Shown here one piece after another: positions 49,630-64,000 of a stretch of DNA of 64,000 nt. Position 1 is the first letter of the stretch. Every line of letters begins with the position of its first letter. The stretch comes from Fulvimonas soli (GTDB lineage: Bacteria; Pseudomonadota; Gammaproteobacteria; Xanthomonadales; Rhodanobacteraceae): the NCBI RefSeq assembly GCF_003148905.1, contig NZ_QGHC01000007.1:62001-126000 (forward strand), written 5' to 3'. The notes beneath the pieces were generated by a model, which had not been told where the DNA came from, did not search any database, and saw only the letters and a program-made list of their open reading frames with translations. Made by a program: the position numbers and the translations under genes.

Positions 49630-51555
49630 TCAGCGCTCCTCCACCACCGGCAGGCTGACGTAGCTGGCCTGCCCCGGCGCGTGCCACACGCGCTGCGTGG
49701 CCTTCACGTAGTCGCCGGGCCTGGCGTCGAAGATGTTGGGCACGAAGGTCTGCGGGTTGCGGTCGTACAGCGGGAACAGCGTGGACTGCACCTGCACCAT
49801 GATGCGGTGGCCGGGCTGGAACACGTGGTTCACCGTGGGCAGGCGGAAGCCGTAGGCCAGCGGCGTGTCGGGCGTGATCGCCTTGGGCTCGGCGAAGCTC
49901 TCGCGGTAGCGGCCGCGGAAGATGTCCAGCGCGATCGGCAGCTCGTAGCCGCCCATTGCGGGATTCGACGGCACCGAGTCCGGGTACACGTCGATCAGCT
50001 TCACCACCCAGTCGCTGTCGCTGCCGCTGGTGGAGGCCACCAGGTTCACCTGCGGCGCGCCGCCCAGGTGCAGCGGCTTGGCGAGCGGCTCGCTGACGTA
50101 GGTGAGCACGTCCGGGCGGCCGTCGACGAAGCGCTGGTCGTTGAGCAGCCAGCGCGTCCACGCCTCGTGGTCGGCGAAGTGCACCGGGCGCGGCTGGTAG
50201 GGCACCGGCTTGGCCGGGTCGGAGACGTACTCGTCGTACTTCGCCTCGCCCGCGGCGGGCGCGGTGAAGGAGAGCCTGCCGCCGGCCTCCAGGTACAGCG
50301 GCCGCGGCTTCGAGGCGCAGCCCCGGTCGCACGACAGCGGCCAGTGCCGGTAGCGGTCCCAGTGGTTCTCGCCGGTGTTGTAGATCAGCACCGGCGGCGT
50401 GTCCGCCTTGGGCGCGCCCGCCACCAGGTACTGGTTGAAGAACGGCAGCAGCACGTCGCGGCGGAACTCCTCGGCGGTGTCGCCCTTCCACTGCAGCGGC
50501 CCCAGCGCGCTGCCGTCGTAGTTCACCTGGCTGTGCCGCCACGGGCCCATCACCAGGAAGTTCATGCTGTTGCCCTTGTCCTTCGGCTCCACCGCCTCGT
50601 AGCAGTGGATGGCGCCCCACATGTCCTCCTGGTCCCACAGGCCCTGCAGCCACAGGGTGGGCACCTTGAGCGGCTGCTTGGCCATCACCCTGTCCAGCGC
50701 CTGTTCCGACCAGAACGTGTCGTAGGCCGGGTGCTCGTGCAGCTTGCGCCAGAACGGCAGCTGCTCGAAGCCGTTGGCGCGCGCGTAGTCGCCCGCGCTG
50801 CCGGCGGCGAGGAAGTTGGCGTAGTCGTCGAAGCCCGCGCGCGGCACGCCGTCGCCCTTGCCCTTCTGCGCGGTCTGGCCGCGGATGTAGTCGAAGTTGG
50901 TCTGGCGGAAGGCGCCGTAGTGGAACCAGTCGTCGCCCATCCAGCCGTCCACCATCGGGCTCTCCGGCGCGGCCACCTTCAGCGCCGGGTGCGGGTTCAC
51001 CAGCGCCATCACCACGGTGAAGCCCTCGTAGGAGGAGCCGAGCATGCCGACGCGGCCGTTCGACTCGGGCAGGTGCTTCACCAGCCAGTCGATGGTGTCC
51101 CAGGCGTCGGTGGAGTGGTCCACCTCGCTGGAGTTGAGCGGGCCGCGCAACGGGCGCGTCATCACGTAGTCGCCCTCGCTGCCGTACTTGCCGCGCACGT
51201 CCTGGAACACGCGGATGTAGCCGGCCCTGACGAACACCTCGTCGCCCTGCGGCAGGGTGTCGAGCATGCGCGGCGAGAGCAGCCGCTCGGCGCGGCCGCT
51301 GGCGTTGTACGGCGTGCGGGTGAGCAGGATCGGCGCGTCGTGCGCGCCCTTGGGGATCACGATGACGGTGTGCAGCTTCACCCCGTCGCGCATCGGGATC
51401 ATCACCTCGCGCTTGACGTAGTCGTTGGCCGCGACGGGCGCGTCGAACTTCGCCGGGATGTCCGGCGTGAGCGGCGCGGTCTGCGCCGCGGCGAGGCCGG
51501 CCGACAGCGCGGCGGCAAGGACGGAAAGGACGAGCAGGGAACGACCGGACGGCAT
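49630..51555 (-). CDS. Alpha-amino acid ester hydrolase / X-Pro dipeptidyl-peptidase S15-type hydrolase (CocE/NonD)
   Basis: 641 residues with a signal peptide ([25 protein letters not shown]), so periplasmic. The nucleophile is Ser175 in GSSYEG; catalytic Asp308 in WDQED and His341 in GPWRHSQ; the carboxylate cluster that binds the substrate amino group is Asp209, Glu310 and Asp311. All these match Xanthomonas citri AEH numbering (S174, D307, H340, D208, E309, D310) with a constant offset of one. AEHs acylate/deacylate beta-lactam nuclei with alpha-amino acid esters and may degrade peptide esters in nature. First gene of an apparent operon with the TonB receptor. The real start is ATG 51555, not the upstream open frame. 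Confidence 0.92.
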   Translation of the reverse strand: MPSGRSLLVLSVLAAALSAGLAAAQTAPLTPDIPAKFDAPVAANDYVKREVMIPMRDGVKLHTVIVIPKGAHDAPILLTRTPYNASGRAERLLSPRMLDTLPQGDEVFVRAGYIRVFQDVRGKYGSEGDYVMTRPLRGPLNSSEVDHSTDAWDTIDWLVKHLPESNGRVGMLGSSYEGFTVVMALVNPHPALKVAAPESPMVDGWMGDDWFHYGAFRQTNFDYIRGQTAQKGKGDGVPRAGFDDYANFLAAGSAGDYARANGFEQLPFWRKLHEHPAYDTFWSEQALDRVMAKQPLKVPTLWLQGLWDQEDMWGAIHCYEAVEPKDKGNSMNFLVMGPWRHSQVNYDGSALGPLQWKGDTAEEFRRDVLLPFFNQYLVAGAPKADTPPVLIYNTGENHWDRYRHWPLSCDRGCASKPRPLYLEAGGRLSFTAPAAGEAKYDEYVSDPAKPVPYQPRPVHFADHEAWTRWLLNDQRFVDGRPDVLTYVSEPLAKPLHLGGAPQVNLVASTSGSDSDWVVKLIDVYPDSVPSNPAMGGYELPIALDIFRGRYRESFAEPKAITPDTPLAYGFRLPTVNHVFQPGHRIMVQVQSTLFPLYDRNPQTFVPNIFDARPGDYVKATQRVWHAPGQASYVSLPVVEER

Positions 51556-51908
51556 GGGCAAACCTCCGCTGCGGGACCGGCCGTTGCCGCGGCCGGCGGT
51601 GGAACATCCGTGGGGTGGGGAGCGCGTTCCGTGCAAGGCATCGATCGAGGAGAAACCCGCAGCCCTCGCCTGCTTGCCCGGGGGCCGCCACGGCCCACGG
51701 ACCCGAAGGCCGTCATTCCAGCGCAAGCTGGAATCCAGCGGCTTCTTGCGACAACGCTCCGGATGCCCGCTCGCGCGGGCATGACGCCATGCGAGGCCCG
51801 GCCGGGGTTCCCTCCGGCACTTTACGCCAGCCCGCCGCGCCGCCCGACATGACTTCCGGCACGGTCGCCCCTTGCATTTGCGCGCCGGGCGGCGAGGATG
51901 GACGGGCC
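51556..51908. repeat. Gap with paired CATTCCAGC/CATGCCCGC palindromes
   Basis: 51712-51788: CGTCATTCCAGCGCAAGCTG ... and its mirrored partner GCCCGCTCGCGCGGGCATGACG form an inverted pair of the CATTCCGGC family. The rest, including the region just upstream of the AEH ATG with a GGAGG-like ribosome-binding site, shows no recognised promoter. Confidence 0.65.
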
Positions 51909-52328
51909 ATGCACGGAACCGCGACCTTGCGCGCCATCGACACCCTCACCCCCTGCCCCTGCGGCAACCCCGCCGGCTACGCCAGCTGCTGCGGCCCGCT
52001 GCACGAGGGCGCGCCGGCGCCCGACGCCGAGGCGCTGATGCGCTCGCGCTACAGCGCCTACGTGCTCAAGCGCGAGGACTACCTGCTCGCCACCTGGCAC
52101 CCCTCCACCCGGCCCGCCCACCTCAAGCTCGCCGCGCAGCAGCCCGTCCCCACCTGGCTGGGCCTCGACGTGAAGCGCCACGAGGCCGACGGCGACCGCG
52201 CCGTGGTCGAGTTCGTCGCCCGCCTGCGCTACGGCGGCGGCAAGGCCCAGCGCATGCACGAGGTCAGCCGGTTCGTGCGGGAGGACGGGCGGTGGTTCTA
52301 TGTGGATGGGGAGTTCCCGGAGGGGTGA
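51909..52328 (+). CDS. YchJ family SEC-C metal-binding protein
   Basis: 139 residues from ATG 51909. Two cysteine-rich zinc motifs at the start ([19 protein letters not shown]) and the UPF0225/YchJ fold: [72 protein letters not shown]. Cytoplasmic; function unknown. Convergent with the NRDE gene. Confidence 0.9.
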   Translation: MHGTATLRAIDTLTPCPCGNPAGYASCCGPLHEGAPAPDAEALMRSRYSAYVLKREDYLLATWHPSTRPAHLKLAAQQPVPTWLGLDVKRHEADGDRAVVEFVARLRYGGGKAQRMHEVSRFVREDGRWFYVDGEFPEG

Positions 52329-52387
52329 AGCGGAACCCGCTCCGGGTCTCGACTACCCAAATGACGGCACCCGGCAAGCCAGACCGC

Positions 52388-53155
52388 TTATCCGGGCAAA
52401 CCAATTCCTGACGCCGACTCTCCCTCGAATATCCCCTCCGGCCCGAACCGCCGCTCCACGATCCGCCCCGCGCCGTCGTACCCGATGGCGACCACGGTGC
52501 TCGCCCGCGTGCCGTAGTGCTCGCCACGGATGAAGGCGCTCGACAGCATGCGCTCGCGCTCCAGTCCCACGCCGGTGTCGGGCAGCTCGGCGTCGGGCGG
52601 ATGCGTCTGGTCGGCCAGCGCGGCGAACAGCGGGGCGAAGTCGTCCTCGCCGCCGGCGTCGAGCCAGGCCGCGAGGCGCCGCATCAGCAAGCGGGTCTTG
52701 GGCCACGGGGTGTTGAAGTCGGCGTTGGAGAGGCCGTGGATGCCGGGCGTGACGGCCTGCGCGCGCGGCTCGGGGCGGTTGCCGAGGTAGAAGGCGTCGC
52801 GGGCGTCGAAGGTGAGCAGGTTGAAGGGACGGTAGTCGGCGGCGGTGGCGAGCAGGGCCTGCGCGTGCGCCCGCGCGTCCGCCGCGCCGGCGAGGTAGTC
52901 GGTGGCGAGCAGGCCGCGCGAGGCGCCGCGCTGCGGATCGCGCGGGTCGCGCACGTTGGTGACCACCGCGCAGCGGCCGGCGTCGGTGACGCCGAGCCAG
53001 GTGCCGCCGGCCTCCAGGTCGCGGCCGCCGATGATCGGCAGGTCGGTCCAGCGCGCGAGCGGCGCGCTGGGACGCGCGTGGAACTCGTCGCGGTTGCCGG
53101 CCAGCAGCAGGCGCCAGCGCGGGTGGGCGTTCCAGGCGAAGGCGATCAGGCACAT
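52388..53155 (-). CDS. NRDE (TANGO2-like) family protein
   Basis: 255 residues from ATG 53155; the open frame continues 27 codons upstream, but MCLIAFAWN is the conserved N-terminus with Cys2. NRDE motif at residues 21-24 (AGNRDEFHARPSAPL), then GGRDLEAGGTWLGVTDAGRCAVVTNVRDPRD, FYLGNRPEPRAQAVTPGIHGLSNADFNTPWPK, STVVAIGYDGAGRIVERRF. Ntn-hydrolase-like fold. TANGO2 proteins have been linked to haem transport in eukaryotes and some bacteria; the role here is unproven. Confidence 0.9.
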   Translation of the reverse strand: MCLIAFAWNAHPRWRLLLAGNRDEFHARPSAPLARWTDLPIIGGRDLEAGGTWLGVTDAGRCAVVTNVRDPRDPQRGASRGLLATDYLAGAADARAHAQALLATAADYRPFNLLTFDARDAFYLGNRPEPRAQAVTPGIHGLSNADFNTPWPKTRLLMRRLAAWLDAGGEDDFAPLFAALADQTHPPDAELPDTGVGLERERMLSSAFIRGEHYGTRASTVVAIGYDGAGRIVERRFGPEGIFEGESASGIGLPG

Positions 53156-53354
53156 GGCGCAAGGAGAGCGTGACTGGGCATCGGCCAAGGGTAAGGCCAT
53201 GCCCTGCGTCCGTCCCATACGGTCCACGAAGCGCACCGCTCACTCGGCTGCCAAGCCGGCCGTCCCGCCATGCGGCGTGCCGATTGACGCGGCTACCCTC
53301 CGCTGCCGATCGTCTGCCTGCCTCGCGCCTGGCCTACGTCTCCTGGCTCTGACG

Positions 53355-54227
53355 CTATCGCTTCGCCGTGCGCCGCCGCACCGCCTCGACCCAGCGCGCC
53401 GCCACGCGCGGCGAGGTGATGCACACGGCCTCGTCGGTGCGGGTGGTGACGGCGCGTTCCAGCAGCTGGATGTCGGCCTCGTGCTGGCGCGCGACCTGCG
53501 GGTCCTCGAAGAAGATCGCGCGCTGGCAGCGGCGCTCCAGCACCAGGTCGGCGATCTGCGCGTCGCCGCCCATGGGACCGCTGCGGTAGCGCTCCACCCA
53601 CGGCGTGTCGCGCGGCCAGCCGCGGCCCCAGGCCAGCTCGTTGAGCTGCTGGCCGGTGGTGCCGGTGGCGATGCGCCGCGCATAGCGCGAGAGCACGTCG
53701 AAGGCGGCGTCGGCGAAGGCCAGCATGTCCGGCTTCATCGCGTCGTGGGCGATCAGCGCGACGGTCTGCGACTCCAGCGCATGGAAAACGTCGGCGGCGG
53801 GATCGGGGGCAAGGCCGGCGTGGATGCGCTCGGCCTCGATCCAGTCGCGCGCCGAGGCCACGGTGGAGACGAAGGGCTTGCCGTGGATCACGCACTGGCG
53901 CTTGAGCGCCACCGCCTCGGGGAAGATCGAGGAGGGATCGACCGGGTCGATCAGGTAGATCGCCCCGTCCAGCGTGCGGCCGCCGTCCAGGCCCACCACC
54001 TCGGCGACCAGCTTCATCAGGCCGCCCTCGCGGCCGTAGGGGTAGCGGCGCAGCGGCGCGTAGCCTTCCAGGTGGCCGCTGCGCAGGATGGCGTCGTAGG
54101 TGCGGCCCACCGCATGCAGGCCCAGCTCCAGCTCGCGGATGCCCGCCTCGCAGGCGCGCAGCCAGCGGAACAGCGCGGCGTCGGCGTGGGCGTGGTGGAG
54201 CTGGTTGGCGGCGAGGCCGAGGCGCAT
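53355..54227 (-). CDS. mgsA: Methylglyoxal synthase with a duplicated, degenerate N-terminal MGS domain
   Basis: 290 residues, about twice the usual 130-155. C-terminal domain (about 155-285): His161, ATGTTG at 187-192, GPMGGD with catalytic Asp222, D242, H249 and D252 all match the E. coli MgsA active site. It would convert dihydroxyacetone phosphate to methylglyoxal and phosphate. The N-terminal domain (about 2-135) has the same fold landmarks (AVGRTYDA, PYGREGGLMKLVAEVV, IYLIDPVDPSSIFPEAVALKR) but lacks the catalytic Asp and His, so it is probably regulatory. ATG 54227 is chosen because the fold begins right there. The upstream 56 codons of open frame are repeat DNA. Confidence 0.88.
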   Translation of the reverse strand: MRLGLAANQLHHAHADAALFRWLRACEAGIRELELGLHAVGRTYDAILRSGHLEGYAPLRRYPYGREGGLMKLVAEVVGLDGGRTLDGAIYLIDPVDPSSIFPEAVALKRQCVIHGKPFVSTVASARDWIEAERIHAGLAPDPAADVFHALESQTVALIAHDAMKPDMLAFADAAFDVLSRYARRIATGTTGQQLNELAWGRGWPRDTPWVERYRSGPMGGDAQIADLVLERRCQRAIFFEDPQVARQHEADIQLLERAVTTRTDEAVCITSPRVAARWVEAVRRRTAKR

Positions 54228-54473
54228 GGGCGGGTTCCGTGGTGCCGTGGTCGGATGGTTGCAGGATAGCTTGGGGGTGTTGCGTCTGAAGCCTTTGCGG
54301 GGCGGGCATCCGTCGCGGCCGGAGGCCCACAGGGCTTGCCGCAACCCTGTGGAAACGGCCTTCGGCCGCGGTGGCGGGGCGGCGAGGTAGGGCACCGTAT
54401 CGCAAGAGTGGCCCCCACCCCGACCCTCTCCCCGAAGGGGAGAGGGAGTTACGCTGAGGATCGAATGGAGGCG
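54228..54473. repeat. Gap with REP and CCCTCTCCCC-type repeats
   Basis: 54313-54371 is a shortened, diverged REP palindrome (CGCGGCCGGAGGCC ... GGCCTTCGGCCGCGG). 54411-54450 is a CCCACCCCGACC/CTCTCCCCGAAGGGGAGAG copy. They lie between gltD (3' end) and mgsA (5' end) on the same strand. Confidence 0.75.
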
Positions 54474-60531
<6,058 letters not shown>

Positions 60532-60731
60532 CCTGTCTCCCCGGATGTGGATGTGCTGGGCGGACGCGGCCCCGCGACGCTCCCGGCATCGTGGTTCCGC
60601 GCGTGGTTCGCCCCGACTACAGCACACTTGCTGCGATGCGTCAAAGGGTGGCGAACGGACTGCTGGACGTCCAAACGCTTGCCTGCCGCGACAGCCACCG
60701 CGCCGGGCCGGCGGCCGGCCCCGAAACAGGC
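60532..60731 (-). promoter_or_regulatory. gltB upstream region
   Basis: 200 bases, with the GACGTCCAAACG motif at 60664-60675 (plus-strand reading) followed by GCTTGCC. Its core CCAAACGCTTGC weakly resembles a PurR-type operator. No convincing -10/-35 for gltB was recognised. Confidence 0.3.
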
Positions 60732-60760
60732 GGGGCGCGCCGGTCCGGCCGGCGCGCCCC
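60732..60760 (-). terminator. Hairpin terminator behind the TonB receptor gene
   Basis: 12-bp perfect stem GGGGCGCGCCGG / CCGGCGCGCCCC, followed on the minus strand by GCCTGTTTCG, a weak T-tract. Confidence 0.65.
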
Positions 60761-60788
60761 GCGATGGCCGCCCGGGGGCGGCGGACGG

Positions 60789-63590
60789 CTACAGCTTGAG
60801 CTTCACGCCGAGGTTGTAGAAGCGCCCGACCACGCCGGCCTGCGCCCAGGTCGGGTTGTAGTTGGCGCCGGGGCCGGCGTAGTTGGCCGGGTCGAGCGGC
60901 GCCTTGCGGTCGAACACGTTCATCACCGAGGCGGTGATCTCGAAGTGCTTGTTGATCTCGTAGCTGCCGGTGAGGTCGAAGTCGGTGAACGAGCCGACGC
61001 GGCAGCTGACCGGCAGCACCGAGATGCAGTCGCCGGGGCCGAAGCCGATGTCCTCGGCGTAGTTGTCCATGCCGCTGGTGTGGTACAGCGTGCCGGTGAC
61101 GGTGGCCGGGCCCCACACCAGCGTGTTGCTCCACGACAGGCGGGTGCGCGGCGTGCCGGCGCCGGAGGACAGGTTGTACGGCCCGTGCGTGCCCACGTAC
61201 TGCTGGCGCGTGCCGTCCGGCAGGGTCAGCACCCAGCTGAAGATCTGCGTGCCGGTGAACTCGCTGAGGTACTTCACGTTGTCGGCGAAGTCGAAGTGCG
61301 CCTGCAGGTCCACGTCGATGCCGTCGGTCTTGAGCGAATTGGCGTTGATGTAGGTGCCGACCACCTCGATCGGCCGCGGCAGCGCGTCCGGGTGGGCCGG
61401 GTCGGGCTTGTCCGGGATCACCGTCACGCCGGGCGCCTGCGGCAGGCCGGCGTAGTAGTTGTCCAGTGCCGAGGAGGTGTCGGCCTGGGCGATCACGTTG
61501 GTCTTCTTGATGTTGTAGTAGTCGATCGAGGCGTTCAGCCAGTCGGTCGGCTGCAGCACGATGCCGATGGTGTAGTTGCGCGCCTTCTCCGGCTTGATGT
61601 CCTTGTTGGCCAGGGTGTACTCGGACAGGCCGTAGGGCTGCACGTAGGCGTTGTTGCCGTGCGCGGCGGCGAAGTCGTCGGGCGGCGTGTAGGTGACGAA
61701 GCCCTGGGTCGAGCTGGAGCCGTTCTCGGCGAAGCTCGGCGCGCGGAAGCCCTTGGAGTAGGTGCCGCGCAGGGCGAACCAGTCCACCGGCTTCCACTTG
61801 AAGCCGACCTTGGGCGTGAAGCCGTTGCCGGTGTCGGTGTAGTGGTCGAAGCGGCCGGAGGCGTCGACCTCCAGCGACTCCAGCAGCGGCGCGTCGAACT
61901 CCGCGTAGGCGGCGGCGACGTTGCGCGAGCCCTTGGTCTGCGCGTTGCCCAGCCCCTGGAACTCGAAGTCGGGGTTGAGCGTGGGGTCGTCCTGCGCCTC
62001 GTGGCGGATCTGCGCGCCCACCGCCAGGCCGAGCGGGCCGCCGGGCAGGTCCCACAGCTGGCGGTTGGCGGAGAAGTCCAGCGCGTCCAGGTCGCTGGTG
62101 GAGGTCTTCGAGTAGCCCGGCGCCAGCGCGGCGCGCACCGCGGCGCTGTTGGAGCCCGGGTTCACGAAGCTGTAGCTGCCGGTGGTGATCGCGTCGATCA
62201 GCGCCTGGTAGTTGATGAAGCCGTACTGCTTGGTGTCCAGCCAGGTGTGGTTGATGACGCCGGTGACGTCGTAGTTCCACTCGCCCAGCGCGCCGGACAC
62301 GCCCCCGACCATCCGCGCGTTGTGGTTGTCGTAGTCGAAGCCGCTGGGGATGTCGCCGAAGGCGTAGTTGATCAGCGCGTACTTGCCCTGCGCGGCATAC
62401 GGGTTGTTCGGGTTGAGGCTGCCATCGGCCAGCGTGGGCGGCAACGCGATGTTGTTGGTGTTGTTGGGCGTGCCGGTCTGGATCTGCCGCGGCCCGCCCG
62501 GCGCCTCGGTCTTGGCCTCGAAGTAGCTGGCGGCCAGGTAGGCGCGGGTGTCGTCGTTGAGCTTGACGGTGAAGCGGCCGTAGATGCCGCCCTGCTCCAT
62601 CGCCGGCTGCGCCTGGCCGAACAGCGCCAGCGGGTTCTGCTCGCAGTAGCTGCCGTTGGCGTCGGTGCGCGCGATCGAGTCCGGCCCGCACGGCCGCAGC
62701 GGCTGCGACAGCGCGCCGGGATCGGGCACGCCGCTGGTGATGTCGCCGGGGGTGGCCAGCGTGCCCGGCGTCACCGAGCCGTACACCGAGCCCACGCCCA
62801 GCGCCGGCTGGCCGATGTTGTTGTTCTGCCCGCCGATGCGGGTGAGGTCGAGCGTGTTGTACGGGAAGCCGCGGTCGCGCAGCCAGATCGCGTTGTCCTT
62901 CTGGTACTGCACCGCGAGGTAGCCGTTGTGGCCGTCCTTCTCCAGGTCGCCGCCGCCGGCGAGGAAGGTGGCCTTGCGGGTGAAGCCGCCGCCGTGCTGC
63001 GAGGTGCCCACGTCCACCGTGCCCTCCACGCCCTGGTAGTGCGGCTTGAGGATCACGTTGACCACGCCGGCGATGGCGTCGGCGCCGTACAGCGAAGAGG
63101 CGCCGTCCTTCAGCACCTCGATGTGGTCCACCGCCGCCAGCGGGATGGTGTTGAGGTCCACGAACGAGCGCTGGCCGTCGTCGGCCACCGCGTAGTTGGC
63201 GCTGCGATGGCCGTCGATCAGCACCAGCGTGGAGTTCACCGTGAGGCCGCGCAGCGCCACGCCGGAGGCGCCGGCGGCGAAGCCGTTGGAGAACGCATTG
63301 GGGATCGAGCCGCTGTTGTCCGCCGAGATCGCGCGCACCACGTCGGACAGCGTGGTCAGGCCGCTGCGCTCGATCTGCTGGGCGGAGATGGTGGTCACCG
63401 GCGAGGGCGTCTCCACGTCGATGCGCGGGATCGCCGAGCCGGTGACGGTGATGGTCTGCAGCTGGGTGGCCTGCTGGCCGGTCTGGTCCTGCGGCGGGGC
63501 GGAGGGGGCATTGCCGGTCTGGGCGAGCGCGGCGCCTGCGGGGGACAAAAGCAAACCAGCAAGCGCCAAAGCGAGCTTGTTACGCTTCAT
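60789..63590 (-). CDS. TonB-dependent receptor, Oar/carbohydrate-type of xanthomonads
   Basis: 933 residues from ATG 63590 with signal MKRNKLALALAGLLLSPAGAALAQ. The plug region bears the group hallmark QLQTITVTGSAIPRIDVETPSPVTTISAQQIERSG and GFAAGASGVALRGLTVNSTLVLIDGHR; GASSLYGADAIAGVVNVILKPHYQG marks the plug end. The long beta-barrel includes KPEKARNYTIGIVLQPTDWLNASIDYYNIKKTNVI, and the C-terminus RFYNLGVKLKL. Similar proteins are abundant in xanthomonads and are thought to import glycans or peptides; no neighbouring enzyme tells the substrate. No ribosome-binding site beyond a weak GAGGAC. Confidence 0.93.
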   Translation of the reverse strand: MKRNKLALALAGLLLSPAGAALAQTGNAPSAPPQDQTGQQATQLQTITVTGSAIPRIDVETPSPVTTISAQQIERSGLTTLSDVVRAISADNSGSIPNAFSNGFAAGASGVALRGLTVNSTLVLIDGHRSANYAVADDGQRSFVDLNTIPLAAVDHIEVLKDGASSLYGADAIAGVVNVILKPHYQGVEGTVDVGTSQHGGGFTRKATFLAGGGDLEKDGHNGYLAVQYQKDNAIWLRDRGFPYNTLDLTRIGGQNNNIGQPALGVGSVYGSVTPGTLATPGDITSGVPDPGALSQPLRPCGPDSIARTDANGSYCEQNPLALFGQAQPAMEQGGIYGRFTVKLNDDTRAYLAASYFEAKTEAPGGPRQIQTGTPNNTNNIALPPTLADGSLNPNNPYAAQGKYALINYAFGDIPSGFDYDNHNARMVGGVSGALGEWNYDVTGVINHTWLDTKQYGFINYQALIDAITTGSYSFVNPGSNSAAVRAALAPGYSKTSTSDLDALDFSANRQLWDLPGGPLGLAVGAQIRHEAQDDPTLNPDFEFQGLGNAQTKGSRNVAAAYAEFDAPLLESLEVDASGRFDHYTDTGNGFTPKVGFKWKPVDWFALRGTYSKGFRAPSFAENGSSSTQGFVTYTPPDDFAAAHGNNAYVQPYGLSEYTLANKDIKPEKARNYTIGIVLQPTDWLNASIDYYNIKKTNVIAQADTSSALDNYYAGLPQAPGVTVIPDKPDPAHPDALPRPIEVVGTYINANSLKTDGIDVDLQAHFDFADNVKYLSEFTGTQIFSWVLTLPDGTRQQYVGTHGPYNLSSGAGTPRTRLSWSNTLVWGPATVTGTLYHTSGMDNYAEDIGFGPGDCISVLPVSCRVGSFTDFDLTGSYEINKHFEITASVMNVFDRKAPLDPANYAGPGANYNPTWAQAGVVGRFYNLGVKLKL

Positions 63591-63717
63591 CGTCGTGTCC
63601 TCGTTGTGGGTTGCAACGCATCCGGGAGCCGGAGGGGATGTCGCGCAGGCGGCGTCCGAACCCTCGGATGGGGGGAAGTTGCGGGGCCAGTCTTCCACCA
63701 TTGCCAAAACATCACAA

Positions 63718-63729
63718 GCGCTTAAGCGC
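63718..63729. promoter_or_regulatory. 12-bp perfect palindrome upstream of the TonB receptor
   Basis: GCGCTTAAGCGC lies 128 bases before the receptor ATG inside an AT-richer patch (AAAACATCACAAGCG ... TTTCTTTTTTTGCG). LacI-family operators often look like this, but no regulator gene is near. Confidence 0.35.
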
Positions 63730-63840
63730 GCCTTGATTTCTTTTTTTGCGGGCGCGCCGCGAATGGCACGGGTGATGCTTCAAGTCGTTGCGTCGCAACA
63801 AGAAACCGGCGCGCCAAGCCTCGCTTCCCCATGGATCGCC

Positions 63841-63858
63841 TGGACGTCCATACGTCCA
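63841..63858. promoter_or_regulatory. TGGACGTCCATACGTCCA operator-like motif
   Basis: Perfect 10-bp palindrome TGGACGTCCA with an overlapping second half TACGTCCA. Shares GACGTCCAxACG with the purH and gltB upstream regions. It lies about 110 bases before the possible gene start at 63966. Confidence 0.35.
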
Positions 63859-63965
63859 TTTGCCCCTGCCCCGCCGGCGCGCCCGCCGCTCCGTCCGACC
63901 GGACCGCCGGCGCCGCCCCGCGGCGCCATCTCGCCGCAACCGCGACGGTCGGGGATAATCCCCGG

Positions 63966-64000
63966 ATGCCACCCGTCCACGCCGTCCGCCCCCGCCCCGG
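63966..64000 (+). CDS. Possible start of a gene cut by the window edge
   Basis: ATG at 63966 preceded by GATAAT (63953-63958) with -10 spacing typical of leaderless or short-leader genes here. Only 11 full codons are visible (MPPVHAVRPRP), too few to identify. It could be chance. Confidence 0.25.
   Translation, partial: MPPVHAVRPRP

Noticed and set aside
60532-62691. N-terminal extension of the gltB frame to 2205 codons
   Set aside because: It overlaps the TonB receptor in another frame; GltB begins with MATPGAKTLYDAAFEHDSCGFG.
63712-63980. Minus-strand small frames at the right edge
   Set aside because: Arg/Gly-rich translations typical of GC-rich noise; no start signals.

Overview
The window is a very GC-rich bacterial chromosome segment, by eye about 70% G+C or more. 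It is densely packed with housekeeping genes and has no rRNA, tRNA, CRISPR array, prophage or transposase that I can see. The gene order dsbD-aroQ-accB-accC-prmA-(zinc-ribbon DUF3426)-fis-purH, the DUF2782 gene divergent from polA, the hemD-hemX-hemY cluster, the Oar-like TonB receptors and an alpha-amino acid ester hydrolase all point to Gammaproteobacteria of the order Xanthomonadales (Lysobacterales). A Rhodanobacteraceae or Lysobacteraceae member is my guess; genus and species cannot be decided here.

Layout. 1-9 kb: C-terminal piece of DsbD, a TlpA-like thioredoxin, aroQ, the biotin carboxyl carrier/carboxylase pair accB and accC (split by an inserted four-helix-bundle gene), prmA, a zinc-ribbon membrane protein, fis, purH and a GST. 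9-16 kb: DUF2782 protein divergent from polA, a structured RNA-like stretch behind polA, a small membrane protein and uvrD, whose reading frame carries an in-frame repeat insertion. 15.7-16.2 kb: a non-coding 480-bp element with long covarying inverted arms. 16.4-20 kb (minus strand): hemY, hemX, hemD. 20-29 kb: two hotdog thioesterases, a lipoprotein, a second GST, a rhodanese-like protein, a ferredoxin reductase, an SrkA-like kinase, a broken YciA-type thioesterase, an RlmI-like methyltransferase, rmuC and a deleted FUSC-type gene. 29-38 kb: folE, a diguanylate cyclase, an EF-hand protein, an MFS transporter, DUF1993, DUF6496, DUF72 and a large FAD protein. 38-46 kb: a GAF-GAF-GGDEF-EAL protein divergent from dinG, then NnrU, a small membrane protein, a DUF938 methyltransferase and a lipocalin. 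46-64 kb (mostly minus strand): adhP, a TonB receptor placed directly behind an ester hydrolase, YchJ, an NRDE protein, a tandem-domain methylglyoxal synthase, gltB-gltD and a second large TonB receptor. The right edge may hold the first codons of another gene.

How the genes fit together. Most are core metabolism and genome maintenance: fatty-acid initiation (accBC), shikimate (aroQ), purines (purH), tetrahydrofolate/pterin (folE), haem (hemDXY), ammonia assimilation (gltBD), and DNA repair/replication (polA, uvrD, rmuC, dinG). The most distinctive trait is the intergenic DNA. At least five families of short dispersed palindromic elements fill almost every gap above 150 bp. They form composite units, supply stop codons and terminator-like hairpins, abut start codons, and in one case sit in frame inside uvrD. 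I regard these elements, the repeat-flanked four-helix-bundle cassette, the structured segment behind polA and the tandem methylglyoxal synthase as the parts most worth following up.
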